64,000 nucleotides of DNA from Hymenobacter canadensis (GCF_027359925.1 NZ_CP114767.1:1240001-1304000); one strand, 5' to 3'. Shown: positions 41,793 through 51,330, counted from the stretch's first letter. The notes: generated from the sequence alone by a model not told the origin. Program-made: numbers and translations.

Positions 41793-42965
41793 ATGACGCA
41801 ATTTGCCCCCTCGACGCCGTCCGCCCCGCGCGGCCGCGTCCTCGTCGCCATGAGCGGCGGCATTGATTCCTCGGTAGCGGCCGTGCTCCTGCACGAGCAA
41901 GGCTACGAAGTGGTCGGGATGACCATGAAAACCTGGGACTACGCCTCGGCCGGCGGCTCCAAAAAGGAAACCGGCTGCTGCTCGCTCGACAGCATCAACG
42001 ATGCCCGCCAGATTGCTGTGGACCTCGGCTTTCCGCACTACATCATCGATATTCGGGATGAGTTCGGTAACTTCGTGATTTCCAATTTCACTGAGGAATA
42101 CTTGGCCGGCCGTACGCCCAACCCCTGCGTGCTCTGCAACACCCACATCAAGTGGGACGCGCTGCTGCGCCGCGCCGACCAGCTCGGCTGCGAGTTCATT
42201 GCCACCGGCCACTACGCCCAGGTGCGCCACGAAGACGGCCGCTACGTCATCAGCAAAGGCCTCGACGAAAACAAAGACCAGAGCTACGCGCTGTGGGGCG
42301 TCAGTCAGGAGAGCCTGGCCCGCACGCTGTTTCCGCTGGGCAAGATGCGCAAAACCGAAATCTACGACGAGGCACGTCGTCGCGGCTTCACCGAGCTGGT
42401 AAACAAGCCCGAGAGCTACGAAATCTGCTTCATCCCCGACAACGACTACCGGGGCTTCCTGCGTCGCCGCGTGCCGGGCCTGGAGGAGCGCGTGGCGGGC
42501 GGCAAGTTCGTGCTGCGCGACGGTACCGTGCTTGGCACCCACGAAGGCTACCCGTTCTACACCATCGGGCAGCGCAAGGGCCTGGGCATAGCGCTCGGCT
42601 ACCCGGCCTACGTAACCGAAATCCGGCCCGATACCAACGAGGTGGTGCTGGGCAACTTTGATGATCTGGCCAGCTCGCGCACCACGGTGGGCAAACTGAA
42701 CATGGGCAAATTTGCCTCGCTGGAAGGTCGCGGGCTGGTGCCGAGCCGCACCAAAGTGCGCTACAACCACAACGGCGGCGCGGCCGCGTTCCTGGAGCAG
42801 ATCGGCGACAAAATCCACGTCTACTTCGAGGAGCCCGTGCACGCCGTGACGCCCGGCCAGGCCGCCGTGTTTTACGACGGCGACGACGTGATTGGCGGCG
42901 GCTGGATCGAGCGCCACACCATCGGCGAAACTCCTGTATCTTCGGAAGCCGCGGCCGCGTACTAG
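41793..42965 (+). CDS. mnmA: tRNA-specific 2-thiouridylase MnmA
   Basis: 390 residues from ATG 41793. The PP-loop is MSGGIDSSVAAVLL. The catalytic cysteines are in PNPCVLCNTHIKW and ESYEICFIPD. FYTIGQRKGLGI belongs to the central domain. It transfers sulfur to U34 of tRNA-Lys, Glu and Gln using ATP. The first ~15 residues are a Thr/Pro-rich extension. Confidence 0.95.
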   Translation: MTQFAPSTPSAPRGRVLVAMSGGIDSSVAAVLLHEQGYEVVGMTMKTWDYASAGGSKKETGCCSLDSINDARQIAVDLGFPHYIIDIRDEFGNFVISNFTEEYLAGRTPNPCVLCNTHIKWDALLRRADQLGCEFIATGHYAQVRHEDGRYVISKGLDENKDQSYALWGVSQESLARTLFPLGKMRKTEIYDEARRRGFTELVNKPESYEICFIPDNDYRGFLRRRVPGLEERVAGGKFVLRDGTVLGTHEGYPFYTIGQRKGLGIALGYPAYVTEIRPDTNEVVLGNFDDLASSRTTVGKLNMGKFASLEGRGLVPSRTKVRYNHNGGAAAFLEQIGDKIHVYFEEPVHAVTPGQAAVFYDGDDVIGGGWIERHTIGETPVSSEAAAAY

Positions 42966-42984
42966 GCCGCACGTATTTACATCT

Positions 42985-43752
42985 ATGACCGTGGGTTCAA
43001 CTGTTATTTCCGGGCTGCGGGCCCGCCGCTGGCTGCTGCCGGCTCTGCTGACGCTGGCCGTGGCCGGCTGCCAGAACGAAACCGAAACCGTGGAGCCTAC
43101 CGACACCAGCTACTACCAGCTGGAAGTCGGGCAGTTTCGGATCTATGAGGTTTCGGACACGCTCTGGACCAACTACGTGCGCCAGCCGCAGCCCCGGTTT
43201 CAGTTTCGGGAGCGGGTGGAGGAGAAGTTCACCGACGCCAGCGGCCGCACGGCCTACCGCGTGGCGCGCGCCCGCCGCAACACGCCCACTGACGCCTGGC
43301 GCGACGACAGCGTGCTGGTAGTAAGCCCTTCGGCCACCAACGTGCTGGTGACGCGCAACAACCGCCGCACCGTGGAGCTGGTGTACCCAGTCCGCACCGG
43401 CTACTACTGGAACACCAATGCCTTCAACGAGCAGAATCCAGTAGACAAAGCCGACTTCCACTACAAGCAGGTTGGCGCATCCTTTACCACTACCAGTGCC
43501 GCCGGCCAGGCTACCACCTACCCGAACACCGTGACTACCGGGCTGCGGGAAACGGACGCGGAAGAAGGCGGCGAGTACATCAACGCCTTCTACTACTTCC
43601 GCAACCGCCAGGTCTATGCATCCGGGGTAGGGCCCGTGTACCGGAGCCGCCGCCGCTTCATTTACTGCCCGCCCGGCAACTGCGTGCCCGACCCCACGCG
43701 GCCTTTCGCCGGCTCCGTTCGTACGGAAGTGCTGATTGAGTCGGGTCGGTAG
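42985..43752 (+). CDS. Hypothetical lipoprotein
   Basis: 255 residues. The signal peptide ends in the lipobox LAVAGC (Cys near residue 29). The mature part is rich in Tyr and Arg with motifs such as YYQLEVGQFRIYEVSDTLW; no family recognised. It starts 20 bp after mnmA and may be co-transcribed. A terminator follows at 43784-43832. Confidence 0.75.
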   Translation: MTVGSTVISGLRARRWLLPALLTLAVAGCQNETETVEPTDTSYYQLEVGQFRIYEVSDTLWTNYVRQPQPRFQFRERVEEKFTDASGRTAYRVARARRNTPTDAWRDDSVLVVSPSATNVLVTRNNRRTVELVYPVRTGYYWNTNAFNEQNPVDKADFHYKQVGASFTTTSAAGQATTYPNTVTTGLRETDAEEGGEYINAFYYFRNRQVYASGVGPVYRSRRRFIYCPPGNCVPDPTRPFAGSVRTEVLIESGR

Positions 43753-43783
43753 CAAGGCGCTTCACCAGTTCTGTTACTCCCTG

Positions 43784-43832
43784 ACGCCACAGCCGCCGCA
43801 CCGTCTTCCGAGGCGGGCGGCGGCTGTGGCGT
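43784..43832. terminator. Terminator-like hairpin
   Basis: A 15-bp stem, ACGCCACAGCCGCCG and its complement, lies 32 bp after the lipoprotein stop. Only a weak T-rich tail follows. Confidence 0.6.
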
Positions 43833-43916
43833 TTGCGTTGGAGGTGGGTGGCGTATGCTGAATGAAGTACGACACTGAATTCGTATCTTCCGGCACGTCT
43901 ACCAGCTGAGTTTCCC

Positions 43917-45638
43917 ATGCAACATTCGTATTCCGCTTTGTTAGCGGGTTTATTTTTGGCGGCCGCCGGTGCCGCGATGCCTGCCGCCACCCAGGCCCAG
44001 GCCCTGCCTGCCTCCGGGCAGGCCAACACCGTGCGCAAGCACCTGGTGTATTTCCGCGACAAAACCGGTACGCCCTTCACCGTGAGCCAGCCGCAGGCCT
44101 TCCTGTCGGCGCGGGCCGTGCAGCGGCGTACCCGTCAGAACATTGCCGTGCAGCCCCGCGACCTGCCCGTGACGCCGGCCTATGTCACGCAGCTGAAGGC
44201 CGTGCCGGGTGCCACTGTATGGTATACCTCGCGCTGGTTCAATGCCGCCGTGGTTTCCTGCGACTCGGCCACGCTGCGCAACCTGCAGGCCCTGCCGTTT
44301 GTGCGCAGCGCCACTACCCTCAACCGTACGGCAGCCGCCGGCTCGGCCCCGGTGCGGCCCCGCAGCTTCGAGGAAGCCCTTGACCCGGCCCTGGAGCGCA
44401 CCCAGGCAAACCCCGTGTACGGCACCGCCTACAAGCAGGCCCTGACGATTGGGGCCGTGGCTATGCACAATGCCGGCTTCCGGGGCGAGGGCATGCAGAT
44501 TGCCGTGTTCGACGACGGTTTTCCGGGCGTCAACCAAAGCGCGCCGTTTGCTTCCCTCCGCAACGAAGGCCGGGTAGCCGACACCTACAATTTTGTCGAG
44601 CGTACCAGCGACGTCTACCGGATTGCCAGCCACGGCACGAACACCCTGTCCACCATGGCAGCCAACCAGACTGGGGTGTTCATCGGGACGGCCCCCAAGG
44701 CCACGTACCGGCTTTATCTGACCGAGCAGACCTCCGCCGAAAATCCAATTGAGGAAGTGAACTGGCTGCTGGCCGCCGAGCGGGCCGACTCGGCCGGGGT
44801 GGACATTATCAGCTCGTCGCTGGGGTATTATGATTTTGAAATAGCCTACGCCAACTACTCGTACGCCGATCTGAATGGCCGGACGGCTATTTCCTCGCGG
44901 GCCGCTACGGTGGCCGCCCGCGTGGGTATGCTGGTGGTAAACTCGGCCGGCAACAGTGGCCGCAACCCGGGCCCCAGCCTGCTCGCCCCGTCCGATGCCG
45001 ACTCCGTCATTGCCGTGGGTGCTGTCGACTCGCTGCGGAACTACGCTGCTTTCAGCTCCAAAGGCCCCAGCGCCGACGGCCGGATCAAGCCCAATCTGGC
45101 GGCCCAGGGCGTGCGGGCGGCCGTGGTAAATATCGCCGGCCAGGCCGTGCGCAGCGACGGCACGTCGTTTTCGTGTCCGGTGCTGGCGGGCATGGCGGCC
45201 TGTTTCTGGCAGGCTAATCCCCGGCTCACCGCTCAGGAAGTAATCAGTGTGCTACAGCGCTCGGCTTCCCAGGCCACCAGCCCCGACAACCTGCTGGGCT
45301 ACGGCATCCCGAATGCCGTGGCGGCCTATGCGCTGGCCAATCCTGGCGCGCCGCTCTCGGCCGGCCGGCCTCAGGCCGTGGTAGGCCAGCTGTTCGTGTA
45401 TCCGAACCCGATGAAAAACGAGGAACTGAGCCTGGAAGTCAGTGAGGCGTTGCGGGGTAAGGCGCTGCACGTGCGCTTCTATGATGCGCGGGGCGCGCTG
45501 GTGGCCGAGCAGAAACTGCCGGCCACTACGGCGGCTGTGTTGCGGCTGCAGCCCGGCCCGCTGGCGAAAGGCATGTACACCTGCGACGTGACGGCCGGCG
45601 ACACTACCCGGCGCACGGCGCGCTTCGTGAAGCAGTAA
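43917..45638 (+). CDS. Secreted S8 (subtilisin-family) serine protease with T9SS sorting domain
   Basis: 573 residues with a signal peptide (about 1-27). The catalytic triad is Asp199 or Asp200 in IAVFDDGFPG, His239 in ASHGTNTLS and Ser417 in GTSFSCPVLAG. The last ~75 residues form a type IX secretion domain (VYPNPMKNEELSL, then YDARGALV...LPPG-like turns, and GMYTCDV). It is therefore exported by Sec, moved across the outer membrane by T9SS and released or anchored at the surface. Its role is probably extracellular protein degradation. TATCTTCC at 43884 is a weak -7 candidate. Confidence 0.92.
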   Translation: MQHSYSALLAGLFLAAAGAAMPAATQAQALPASGQANTVRKHLVYFRDKTGTPFTVSQPQAFLSARAVQRRTRQNIAVQPRDLPVTPAYVTQLKAVPGATVWYTSRWFNAAVVSCDSATLRNLQALPFVRSATTLNRTAAAGSAPVRPRSFEEALDPALERTQANPVYGTAYKQALTIGAVAMHNAGFRGEGMQIAVFDDGFPGVNQSAPFASLRNEGRVADTYNFVERTSDVYRIASHGTNTLSTMAANQTGVFIGTAPKATYRLYLTEQTSAENPIEEVNWLLAAERADSAGVDIISSSLGYYDFEIAYANYSYADLNGRTAISSRAATVAARVGMLVVNSAGNSGRNPGPSLLAPSDADSVIAVGAVDSLRNYAAFSSKGPSADGRIKPNLAAQGVRAAVVNIAGQAVRSDGTSFSCPVLAGMAACFWQANPRLTAQEVISVLQRSASQATSPDNLLGYGIPNAVAAYALANPGAPLSAGRPQAVVGQLFVYPNPMKNEELSLEVSEALRGKALHVRFYDARGALVAEQKLPATTAAVLRLQPGPLAKGMYTCDVTAGDTTRRTARFVKQ

Positions 45639-45683
45639 ATAGCAAATCTGGTTAGTAGCAGAAGCGAATATTTTTAGTACCTT

Positions 45684-45722
45684 GGAAGGGAATTCGGACG
45701 AACCGGATTCCTTTCTTTTTTT
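45684..45722 (+). terminator. Terminator after the subtilase gene
   Basis: An imperfect stem, GGGAATTCGG with CCGGATTCC, and a 5-nt loop are followed by a run of T (45714-45722). Confidence 0.6.
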
Positions 45723-45753
45723 CAGGTAATAACCTTTCAAAAACCGCAATACT

Positions 45754-46074
45754 ATGTTGCAAATGATGATTTCGAAGCGTCTGGGGCGTCGCCAGTTCCA
45801 CTTCACCGTGCAGGGAGCCAATCTGCACGAAGTTGTAACCGAGTATGAGCGGCTCAGCTTTCCGGATGTAGCCAAGTGCGGCATCTGCGGCTCCGACAAC
45901 CTCGACCTGACGGCCCGCGTGGCCCAGGACAAGTTCAAATACACCTCGCTCCGCTGCCTGGACTGCCGCGCTGACGTGACGTTTGGCAAGCGCCAGGAAG
46001 ACGACCAGACGTATTTTCTGCGCAAAAACGAAGAAGGTAAGCTCGATTGGCGCGCCTACGACAAGAGTAACTAA
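45754..46074 (+). CDS. Small zinc-ribbon protein
   Basis: 106 residues. The N-terminal half is QFHFTVQGANLHEVVTEYERL. The C-terminal half has two CxxC knuckles, CGICGS and CLDCRA, 29 residues apart, a zinc ribbon. Such ribbons often bind nucleic acid or protein; no named family was recognised. The stop codon lies inside the first copy of the AGTAGCGGAGTAACT repeat. Confidence 0.7.
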   Translation: MLQMMISKRLGRRQFHFTVQGANLHEVVTEYERLSFPDVAKCGICGSDNLDLTARVAQDKFKYTSLRCLDCRADVTFGKRQEDDQTYFLRKNEEGKLDWRAYDKSN

Positions 46075-46277
46075 GTAGCGGAGTAACTGAGTAGTTTAGT
46101 GCTCCGAGAACAGGAGAGGCGCCGGTGGCAACGTCCGGCGCCTTTTTTTGTGCCCAACCGGCCGGCTGCGGCATACCAGTTAGGCTCAGATGACCGTTTC
46201 CGACCTTGAGCACCGTTGCAGTTGTTTCTTGCACTACTCAGTTACTCATCTGCTCAGTTACTCGCTACTCAGTTACT
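46074..46277. repeat. Split copy of the AACTGAGTAGCGG repeat around a terminator
   Basis: The left block 46074-46095 and right block 46233-46277 carry the unit found at 36348-36428, in opposite senses. A terminator (46118-46149) lies between the blocks. Confidence 0.75.
46118..46149 (+). terminator. Rho-independent terminator
   Basis: The 9-bp stem AGGCGCCGG with its complement (46135-46143) is followed by TTTTTTT. Confidence 0.88.
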
Positions 46278-46296
46278 CTTTTTCTACCTTCGCGGT

Positions 46297-47001
46297 ATGA
46301 CTCAAAACCGCCGTCCGATGCCGTTGCTGGCTCCTTCTTTGCTTGCTGCCGACTTCGGCAACCTCCAGGCCGAAACCGAGCGCCTCGCCGGCAGCGCCGC
46401 CGACTGGCTGCACTGCGACGTGATGGACGGCCGCTTCGTGCCCAATATCTCCTTCGGGATACCGGTGCTGCAGGCCATCCACCGCCACGCCAAACAGCCC
46501 CTCGACGTGCACCTCATGATTGAGGATCCGCAGCACTACCTGAGCGCCTTCCGCGACGCCGGGGCCCACAACCTCACGGTCCACTACGAGGCGTGCACCC
46601 ACCTGCACCGCGTTATCCAGCAGATCAAGCAGTTGGGCTGCAAGGCCGGCGTGGCCCTGAACCCGCACACGCCCGTGCGCGTGCTCGAAGACGTGGCCGC
46701 GGACCTCGACCTGGTGTGCATCATGTCGGTGAATCCCGGCTTTGGCGGGCAGGCCTTCATCCCGAACACGCTGCGCAAAGTAGCGGCCCTGAAAGAGCTG
46801 CTGGTGGACTGCGGCTCGTCGGCGCTGATTGAGATTGACGGCGGCGTAACCAGCGAAAACGCTTCGGCCCTGGTGGAAGCCGGCGCCGACGTGCTGGTGG
46901 CCGGCTCGTTTGTGTTCAACGCACCCGATCCGGTGGCCACGCTGGCCGAGCTGCGGGCCCAGCTGGCGGCTACGGTTAATGCCGAAGAAGCCAACCGCTA
47001 G
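46297..47001 (+). CDS. rpe: Ribulose-phosphate 3-epimerase
   Basis: 234 residues from ATG 46297; ATG 46318 (MPLLAPSLLAADF) is an alternative. Family motifs are the Ser in APSLLAADF, HCDVMDGRFVPN, DVHLMIEDP, MSVNPGFGGQ and EIDGGV. It interconverts ribulose-5-phosphate and xylulose-5-phosphate in the pentose phosphate pathway. TACCTTCG (46285-46292) lies so close to the ATG that the mRNA would be nearly leaderless. Confidence 0.95.
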   Translation: MTQNRRPMPLLAPSLLAADFGNLQAETERLAGSAADWLHCDVMDGRFVPNISFGIPVLQAIHRHAKQPLDVHLMIEDPQHYLSAFRDAGAHNLTVHYEACTHLHRVIQQIKQLGCKAGVALNPHTPVRVLEDVAADLDLVCIMSVNPGFGGQAFIPNTLRKVAALKELLVDCGSSALIEIDGGVTSENASALVEAGADVLVAGSFVFNAPDPVATLAELRAQLAATVNAEEANR

Positions 47002-47002
47002 T

Positions 47003-49570
47003 ATGCCGCACCGTTCCTCTGGCTTGCCCGGTCTGCCGCGGGTTTTGCGCGTGGCGTTGTTGCTGCTGAGCCCGGCGCCGCTGATGCTGCTGCCGGCCTC
47101 GGCCGTATGGGCCCAGACCACGGAGCGCATCACGCTCAGCGGTACCGTGCGCGACGCTGCCGGTCAGCCGCTGGAGCAGGTGGGCGTGGGCGTGGAAGGC
47201 CAGCCCGGCGGCACCGTCACCGACTCGAAGGGGCGCTTTACGCTGAGTGTGCCGCGTACTGGCCGGCCGGCGGTGCTGGTGGCGCGCAGCCTGCGCTACC
47301 GCGCCCAGCGCCTGCCCGTGGTGCTGAGTGAGGACCGTCCCGAGCTGAGCCTGACGCTGCAGACTGATTCCCGTACGCTGGGCAACGTGACCGTGCGCGC
47401 CCGCACCGACGAGGCCGACACCCGCGAGCAGGTGAGCATGATCAAGCTCGACCCGCGTACGGCCAAGGTGCTGCCGTCGCCGTTCGGTGACTTCAACGCC
47501 ATCCTCAAAACCCTGCCCGGCGTGCAGTCCACCAACGAGCTGACGAGTACCTACTCGGTGCGGGGTGGCAACTACGACGAAAACCTGGTCTACGTCAACG
47601 GGATTGAGATTTACCGGCCGTTTCTGGTGACTACGGCCCAGCAGGAAGGGTTGAGCTTCGTGAATCCGGACTTGGTGAACAAGGTGGAATTCTCGACCGG
47701 CGGCTGGCAGCCCCGCTACGGCGATAAGCTGTCTTCGGTGCTGAACATCGACTACAAGCAGCCCACCAAATTCGCGGCTTCCGCTACTGGCAGCCTGGTG
47801 GGCGGGGCCATGCACGTGGAGGCTACCTCGCCGGGCAAGCGCCTGAGCTACCTGGCCGGCATCCGCTACAAGAACGCCACCTATGTGCTCAGCTCGCTCA
47901 ACCAGGCGCAGGGCGGCTACAACCCCACGTTCTACGACGGCCAGGCCTACCTCAACGCCAACCTGGGGCCGAAGGGCAACGAAGACCGCACCTCGCTGGG
48001 CGTGCTGGCCACCTTCGCCCACAACGATTACCGCTTCACGCCCGAAACCGGCCAGAGCACGTTCAGTACCGCCACCAACCAGGCCACGCGCCTGTTTATC
48101 GTGTACCAGGGCCGGGAGCGGATGCAGTACGACATGGCCCAGGGCGGCCTGAGTCTGAAGCACAACTTCTCGCCGCGCCTGCAGGGCGAGGTGCTGGGCG
48201 GGCTGGTGTACTCGCGCGAGCTGGAATACCGCGACGTGGAAGCCAGCTACAGCCTGGCCGACATCAACCGCGACCCGACCTCGCGCGACTTCGGGCAGGC
48301 CGTGCGCCAGCGGGCCGTCGGCAAGCGCTTCGACCACTCGCGCAATACGCTGCAGGCCTCCGTGGCTACGGCCGAAGCCCGCGCCCGCTGGACGCCCGGC
48401 AGCCGCAATACTGTGCGCTTCGGGGTGAAAACCGGCCGGGAGCGAATCGAGGACGTGCTCAACGAGTACAGCTTCGCCGACTCAGCCGACTTCGTGCCCG
48501 ATGCGCGCCGCACGCGCCTGGTAGCCGACCTCGACCTGCAAAGCACCCGCACCCAGGGCTACGCCCAGCACACCATCGAACTGGATTCGCTGCGTACGCT
48601 CACGTATGGCGTGCGGGCGCACTGGTGGTCCATCAACCAGCAGTTGGTGGTGAGCCCGCGGGTGCAGTACTCGTTTATTCCGCGCAGCCGGCCCAACCAC
48701 TCCTATAAGGTGGCGGCCGGGATGTACTACCAGCCGCCGTTCTACCGCGAGCTGCGCGACCAGCAGGGCAGCCGCCCTACGTCGGGCGGCCCCTTGGTGG
48801 TGGAAGCGCGCCTGAACCCCGAGCTGCGGGCCCAGCGCTCCATGCACTTCATCGTGGGCAACGAAATCCGGTTTCAGCAGTACGGCCGGCCGTTCCGGTT
48901 CACGGGCGAGGCCTACTTCAAGTACATGACCGACGTAGTGCCCTACGACGTCGATAACGTGCGGCTGCGCTACTTCGCCAAAAACCTGGCCACGGCCTAC
49001 GCCGCCGGCGCCGACTTCCGGGTGGGTGGCGAGTTCGTGAACGGGGCCGAATCGTGGTTTACGCTGGGCGTGCTCACCACCCGCGAAAACCTGCAGGGCG
49101 ACTCGCTGAACCTGTTTGAGCCCAACAGTGTCGGGGCCGACAGCCTTATGGGGCGGGAAGCCAAAGGCTACATCCGCCGCCCGCAGGACCAGCGCCTCAA
49201 CTTCGGCATCTTCTTCCAGGACCATTTGCCCAACAATCCGTCGGTGCGGGGCTACGTGAATTCGGTGTTTGGCACGGGGCTGCCGTTCAGCCCGCCCAAC
49301 AACGAGCAGGAGCGCGGCACCACCAAGCTCAGCCGCGCCTACTGGCGCGTGGACCTGGGCTTTTCGAAGGTGCTGACCCTTAATACCGAGCCCGACCGGC
49401 GCCTGGGTCGTCTGGAAAGCCTCTGGCTGGGTTTGGAAGTGCTCAACGTGCTGGCCCGCAACAACGTGGCCGGCTACAGCTACATCCAGGACCTAAACGG
49501 CCGCACCTACGCCGTGCCCAACTACCTCTCGCAGCGCCTCGTGAACCTGCGCGTCATTGCCCGTTTCTGA
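47003..49570 (+). CDS. TonB-dependent outer-membrane receptor with carboxypeptidase-regulatory-like N-domain
   Basis: 855 residues. Signal peptide to about residue 37 (ASAVWAQ). Then a CarboxypepD_reg-like domain (ITLSGTVRDAAGQPLEQVGVGV), a plug (SVRGGNYDENLVYVNGIEIYRP) and a ~22-strand barrel ending LVNLRVIARF, with the terminal Phe used for outer-membrane insertion. It imports a substrate, powered by TonB-ExbBD (36928). No SusD partner is adjacent, so substrate is unknown. It starts 1 bp after rpe. Confidence 0.92.
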   Translation: MPHRSSGLPGLPRVLRVALLLLSPAPLMLLPASAVWAQTTERITLSGTVRDAAGQPLEQVGVGVEGQPGGTVTDSKGRFTLSVPRTGRPAVLVARSLRYRAQRLPVVLSEDRPELSLTLQTDSRTLGNVTVRARTDEADTREQVSMIKLDPRTAKVLPSPFGDFNAILKTLPGVQSTNELTSTYSVRGGNYDENLVYVNGIEIYRPFLVTTAQQEGLSFVNPDLVNKVEFSTGGWQPRYGDKLSSVLNIDYKQPTKFAASATGSLVGGAMHVEATSPGKRLSYLAGIRYKNATYVLSSLNQAQGGYNPTFYDGQAYLNANLGPKGNEDRTSLGVLATFAHNDYRFTPETGQSTFSTATNQATRLFIVYQGRERMQYDMAQGGLSLKHNFSPRLQGEVLGGLVYSRELEYRDVEASYSLADINRDPTSRDFGQAVRQRAVGKRFDHSRNTLQASVATAEARARWTPGSRNTVRFGVKTGRERIEDVLNEYSFADSADFVPDARRTRLVADLDLQSTRTQGYAQHTIELDSLRTLTYGVRAHWWSINQQLVVSPRVQYSFIPRSRPNHSYKVAAGMYYQPPFYRELRDQQGSRPTSGGPLVVEARLNPELRAQRSMHFIVGNEIRFQQYGRPFRFTGEAYFKYMTDVVPYDVDNVRLRYFAKNLATAYAAGADFRVGGEFVNGAESWFTLGVLTTRENLQGDSLNLFEPNSVGADSLMGREAKGYIRRPQDQRLNFGIFFQDHLPNNPSVRGYVNSVFGTGLPFSPPNNEQERGTTKLSRAYWRVDLGFSKVLTLNTEPDRRLGRLESLWLGLEVLNVLARNNVAGYSYIQDLNGRTYAVPNYLSQRLVNLRVIARF

Positions 49571-49600
49571 GGTATCGGCAGGCGTATTTCCTGGAATAGG

Positions 49601-49652
49601 ATAAGCCACCATGGGCCGCTCTGCATGTGCAGGGCGGCCCGTGGTGGCTTAT
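49601..49652. terminator. Bidirectional terminator
   Basis: Long stem ATAAGCCACC...GGCCGC with GCGGCC...GGTGGCTTAT, between the convergent receptor and hydroxylase genes. Confidence 0.8.
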
Positions 49653-49659
49653 TTGGGGC

Positions 49660-50472
49660 TTATGCCGGATCTGTGGCGGGTGTTTCGGTGGGTTCCTCGT
49701 GCACGTCGCGGAAGAGCAGCATGGGCAGCAGGCGCTCCTCTTTGGCCGCATCGAAGCCGCAGGTGGCTTGGAACTCGCGCGGGTTGTGGTAGGTGCCGAA
49801 CAGCCAGTCCCAGAGCGGCAGGTCGCCGTAGTTGTGGCTGTGCTTCTGGTATTCGTGGTGGATGCGGTGCATTTCGGGGCGCTGAAACACGTAGCCAATC
49901 CACTGCGGCGTGCGCACGTTGGTGTGGTAGAAAAACTCGCCTAGCGCCGTGCAGAGCGTGTATACGGCCCCGGCAGCCGGGCTCAAACCCAGCAGCGTGA
50001 ACACAAGTAACCCACCCAGAATGGAGTTAACCGTCATCTCCAGCGGGTGCTTGTAAAAGGAGGTAATCACCTCAATGCGCCGGGGGCTGTGATGAATCTG
50101 GTGAAAGTGCAGCCACATAAAATCGACGGTATGCCGCCAGCGGTGCCACCAGTAGAACACGAACGTGGCCACCACATACGCCAGCACGCCGCCGGCCACC
50201 GGCCCCACATGGTGCGAGAGGTGAAACACGGAGTACTCGGACAGCCACTTCTCCCAGCTGATACCGGCCAGCAGCACCACGCCCAACTGAGCCCCATTGA
50301 TGGCCAGCACGCGTAGCGGCCACGAGGAAATCCGGGGCAGCGGCCAGCCCGGAATCAGCCGTTCGAGTACGAAGCAGCCAGCAAACGCCAGCAGAATGTA
50401 CCCGAGCATGGGCGGCAGGGTGGGCAGCTGCGGGCCACAGTCAAGCAGCAAGGAATTACAGGCGGGAAGCAT
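49660..50472 (-). CDS. Sterol desaturase/fatty acid hydroxylase family membrane protein
   Basis: 270 residues with four or so membrane helices. The di-iron histidine clusters are HRWRH (HxxxH), HFHQIHH and HRIHHEYQKH. Family members hydroxylate or desaturate lipids, for example fatty acids, sterols or carotenoids. In this window the alpha-oxoamine synthase (22255) suggests a sphingolipid or sulfonolipid as one possible target (inference). ATG 50409 is an alternative start. Confidence 0.85.
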   Translation of the reverse strand: MLPACNSLLLDCGPQLPTLPPMLGYILLAFAGCFVLERLIPGWPLPRISSWPLRVLAINGAQLGVVLLAGISWEKWLSEYSVFHLSHHVGPVAGGVLAYVVATFVFYWWHRWRHTVDFMWLHFHQIHHSPRRIEVITSFYKHPLEMTVNSILGGLLVFTLLGLSPAAGAVYTLCTALGEFFYHTNVRTPQWIGYVFQRPEMHRIHHEYQKHSHNYGDLPLWDWLFGTYHNPREFQATCGFDAAKEERLLPMLLFRDVHEEPTETPATDPA

Positions 50473-50543
50473 AGGACAAAGAGCTTGGTGAAACCATGCT
50501 CAAAGGTGTCCGACTTAACGGCGCTTTCTCTTGATCTATATCA

Positions 50544-50643
50544 AGTTGTTAGTTGGCAGTTGTCCGTTGTTAGTTCTCCGTTGATAGTTTTCGGTAGATA
50601 GTCCGGCTTTTAGGTTGAATCAGACTGACAACGGACAACTAAC
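50544..50643. repeat. GTTGTTAG/GTTGTCCG 7-nt repeat blocks
   Basis: The left block 50544-50573 is 7-nt units. The right block 50625-50643 is complementary to its second half only. It lies upstream of the hydroxylase gene, just past the stop of the regulator gene. Confidence 0.75.
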
Positions 50644-50645
50644 CG

Positions 50646-51209
50646 TCATGGCCGGGCGCGCAGGCGGCTGAGGGTTTCGGGGGTGAGGCCGAGGTGGGAG
50701 GCAATGTGCTTGAGCGGCACGTGCTGGAAGATGGCCGGGAAGTCGCGCAGCAGCAGCTGGTAGCGTTCAGCGGCGGGTAGCATGCGCAGGTGCAGGGCCC
50801 GCTGTTCGCTGAGCACATAGTAGCGCTCCGTGAGCACACGGCCCACAAAGTTGAACTCCGGAAACTGCCGGTACAGCTGCTGCAGCTGCTCCCACGATAA
50901 CGACCACAGCACGCAGTCGGTGAGCAGCTCCACGTACTCGTGCGACGGCTGCCGCGAAAAGAAGCTCAGGATGGACACCACAAAGTCGCCGTCGCGCATA
51001 AACCACGCCGACACGTCCTTGCCTTCGTGCAGCGAATAGCCGCGCACTACGCCGCGCTCCACAAAATACAGCCGCCCCGCCACCTGGCCGGGTTGGAGCA
51101 GCTGGTGTCGCCGCGGCAGCTCGTCGCGCCGTACCAACTGCTCCAACGCCTGCTGCAGGCCGTCAGAGAGCGGGCAGATAGTCTGGCATACCTGCAGAAA
51201 AGGGCCCAT
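50646..51209 (-). CDS. Crp/Fnr-family transcriptional regulator
   Basis: 187 residues. The cNMP-binding beta roll includes LYFVERGVVRGYSLHEGKDVSAWFMRDGDFV. A C-terminal helix-turn-helix follows (LKHIASHLGLTPETLSRLRA). No Fnr-type cysteine cluster. Regulators of this Bacteroidota type often sit next to their targets; the sterol-desaturase-family gene follows on the same strand. The recognition helix TPETLSRL keeps E-x3-R, so it could compete for TGA-containing sites, but nothing links it directly to the cco region. Confidence 0.88.
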   Translation of the reverse strand: MGPFLQVCQTICPLSDGLQQALEQLVRRDELPRRHQLLQPGQVAGRLYFVERGVVRGYSLHEGKDVSAWFMRDGDFVVSILSFFSRQPSHEYVELLTDCVLWSLSWEQLQQLYRQFPEFNFVGRVLTERYYVLSEQRALHLRMLPAAERYQLLLRDFPAIFQHVPLKHIASHLGLTPETLSRLRARP

Positions 51210-51300
51210 GAGCAGCTAGGTGAGGAGGTGAATGGTGAGGTGGTAATGAAGTTGAAAGATAGCCTGTAACTACAGGCTGTCTAGGCCGCCAATAAACGAA

Positions 51301-51330
51301 GAAAGCAGGCCGAGAGCCTGCTTTCTTTTC
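51301..51330. terminator. Terminator-like hairpin
   Basis: GAAAGCAGGC and GCCTGCTTTC form a 10-bp stem with a 5-nt loop and a T-rich tail. It lies between the DUF2911 gene stop and the upstream side of the regulator gene. Confidence 0.7.
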
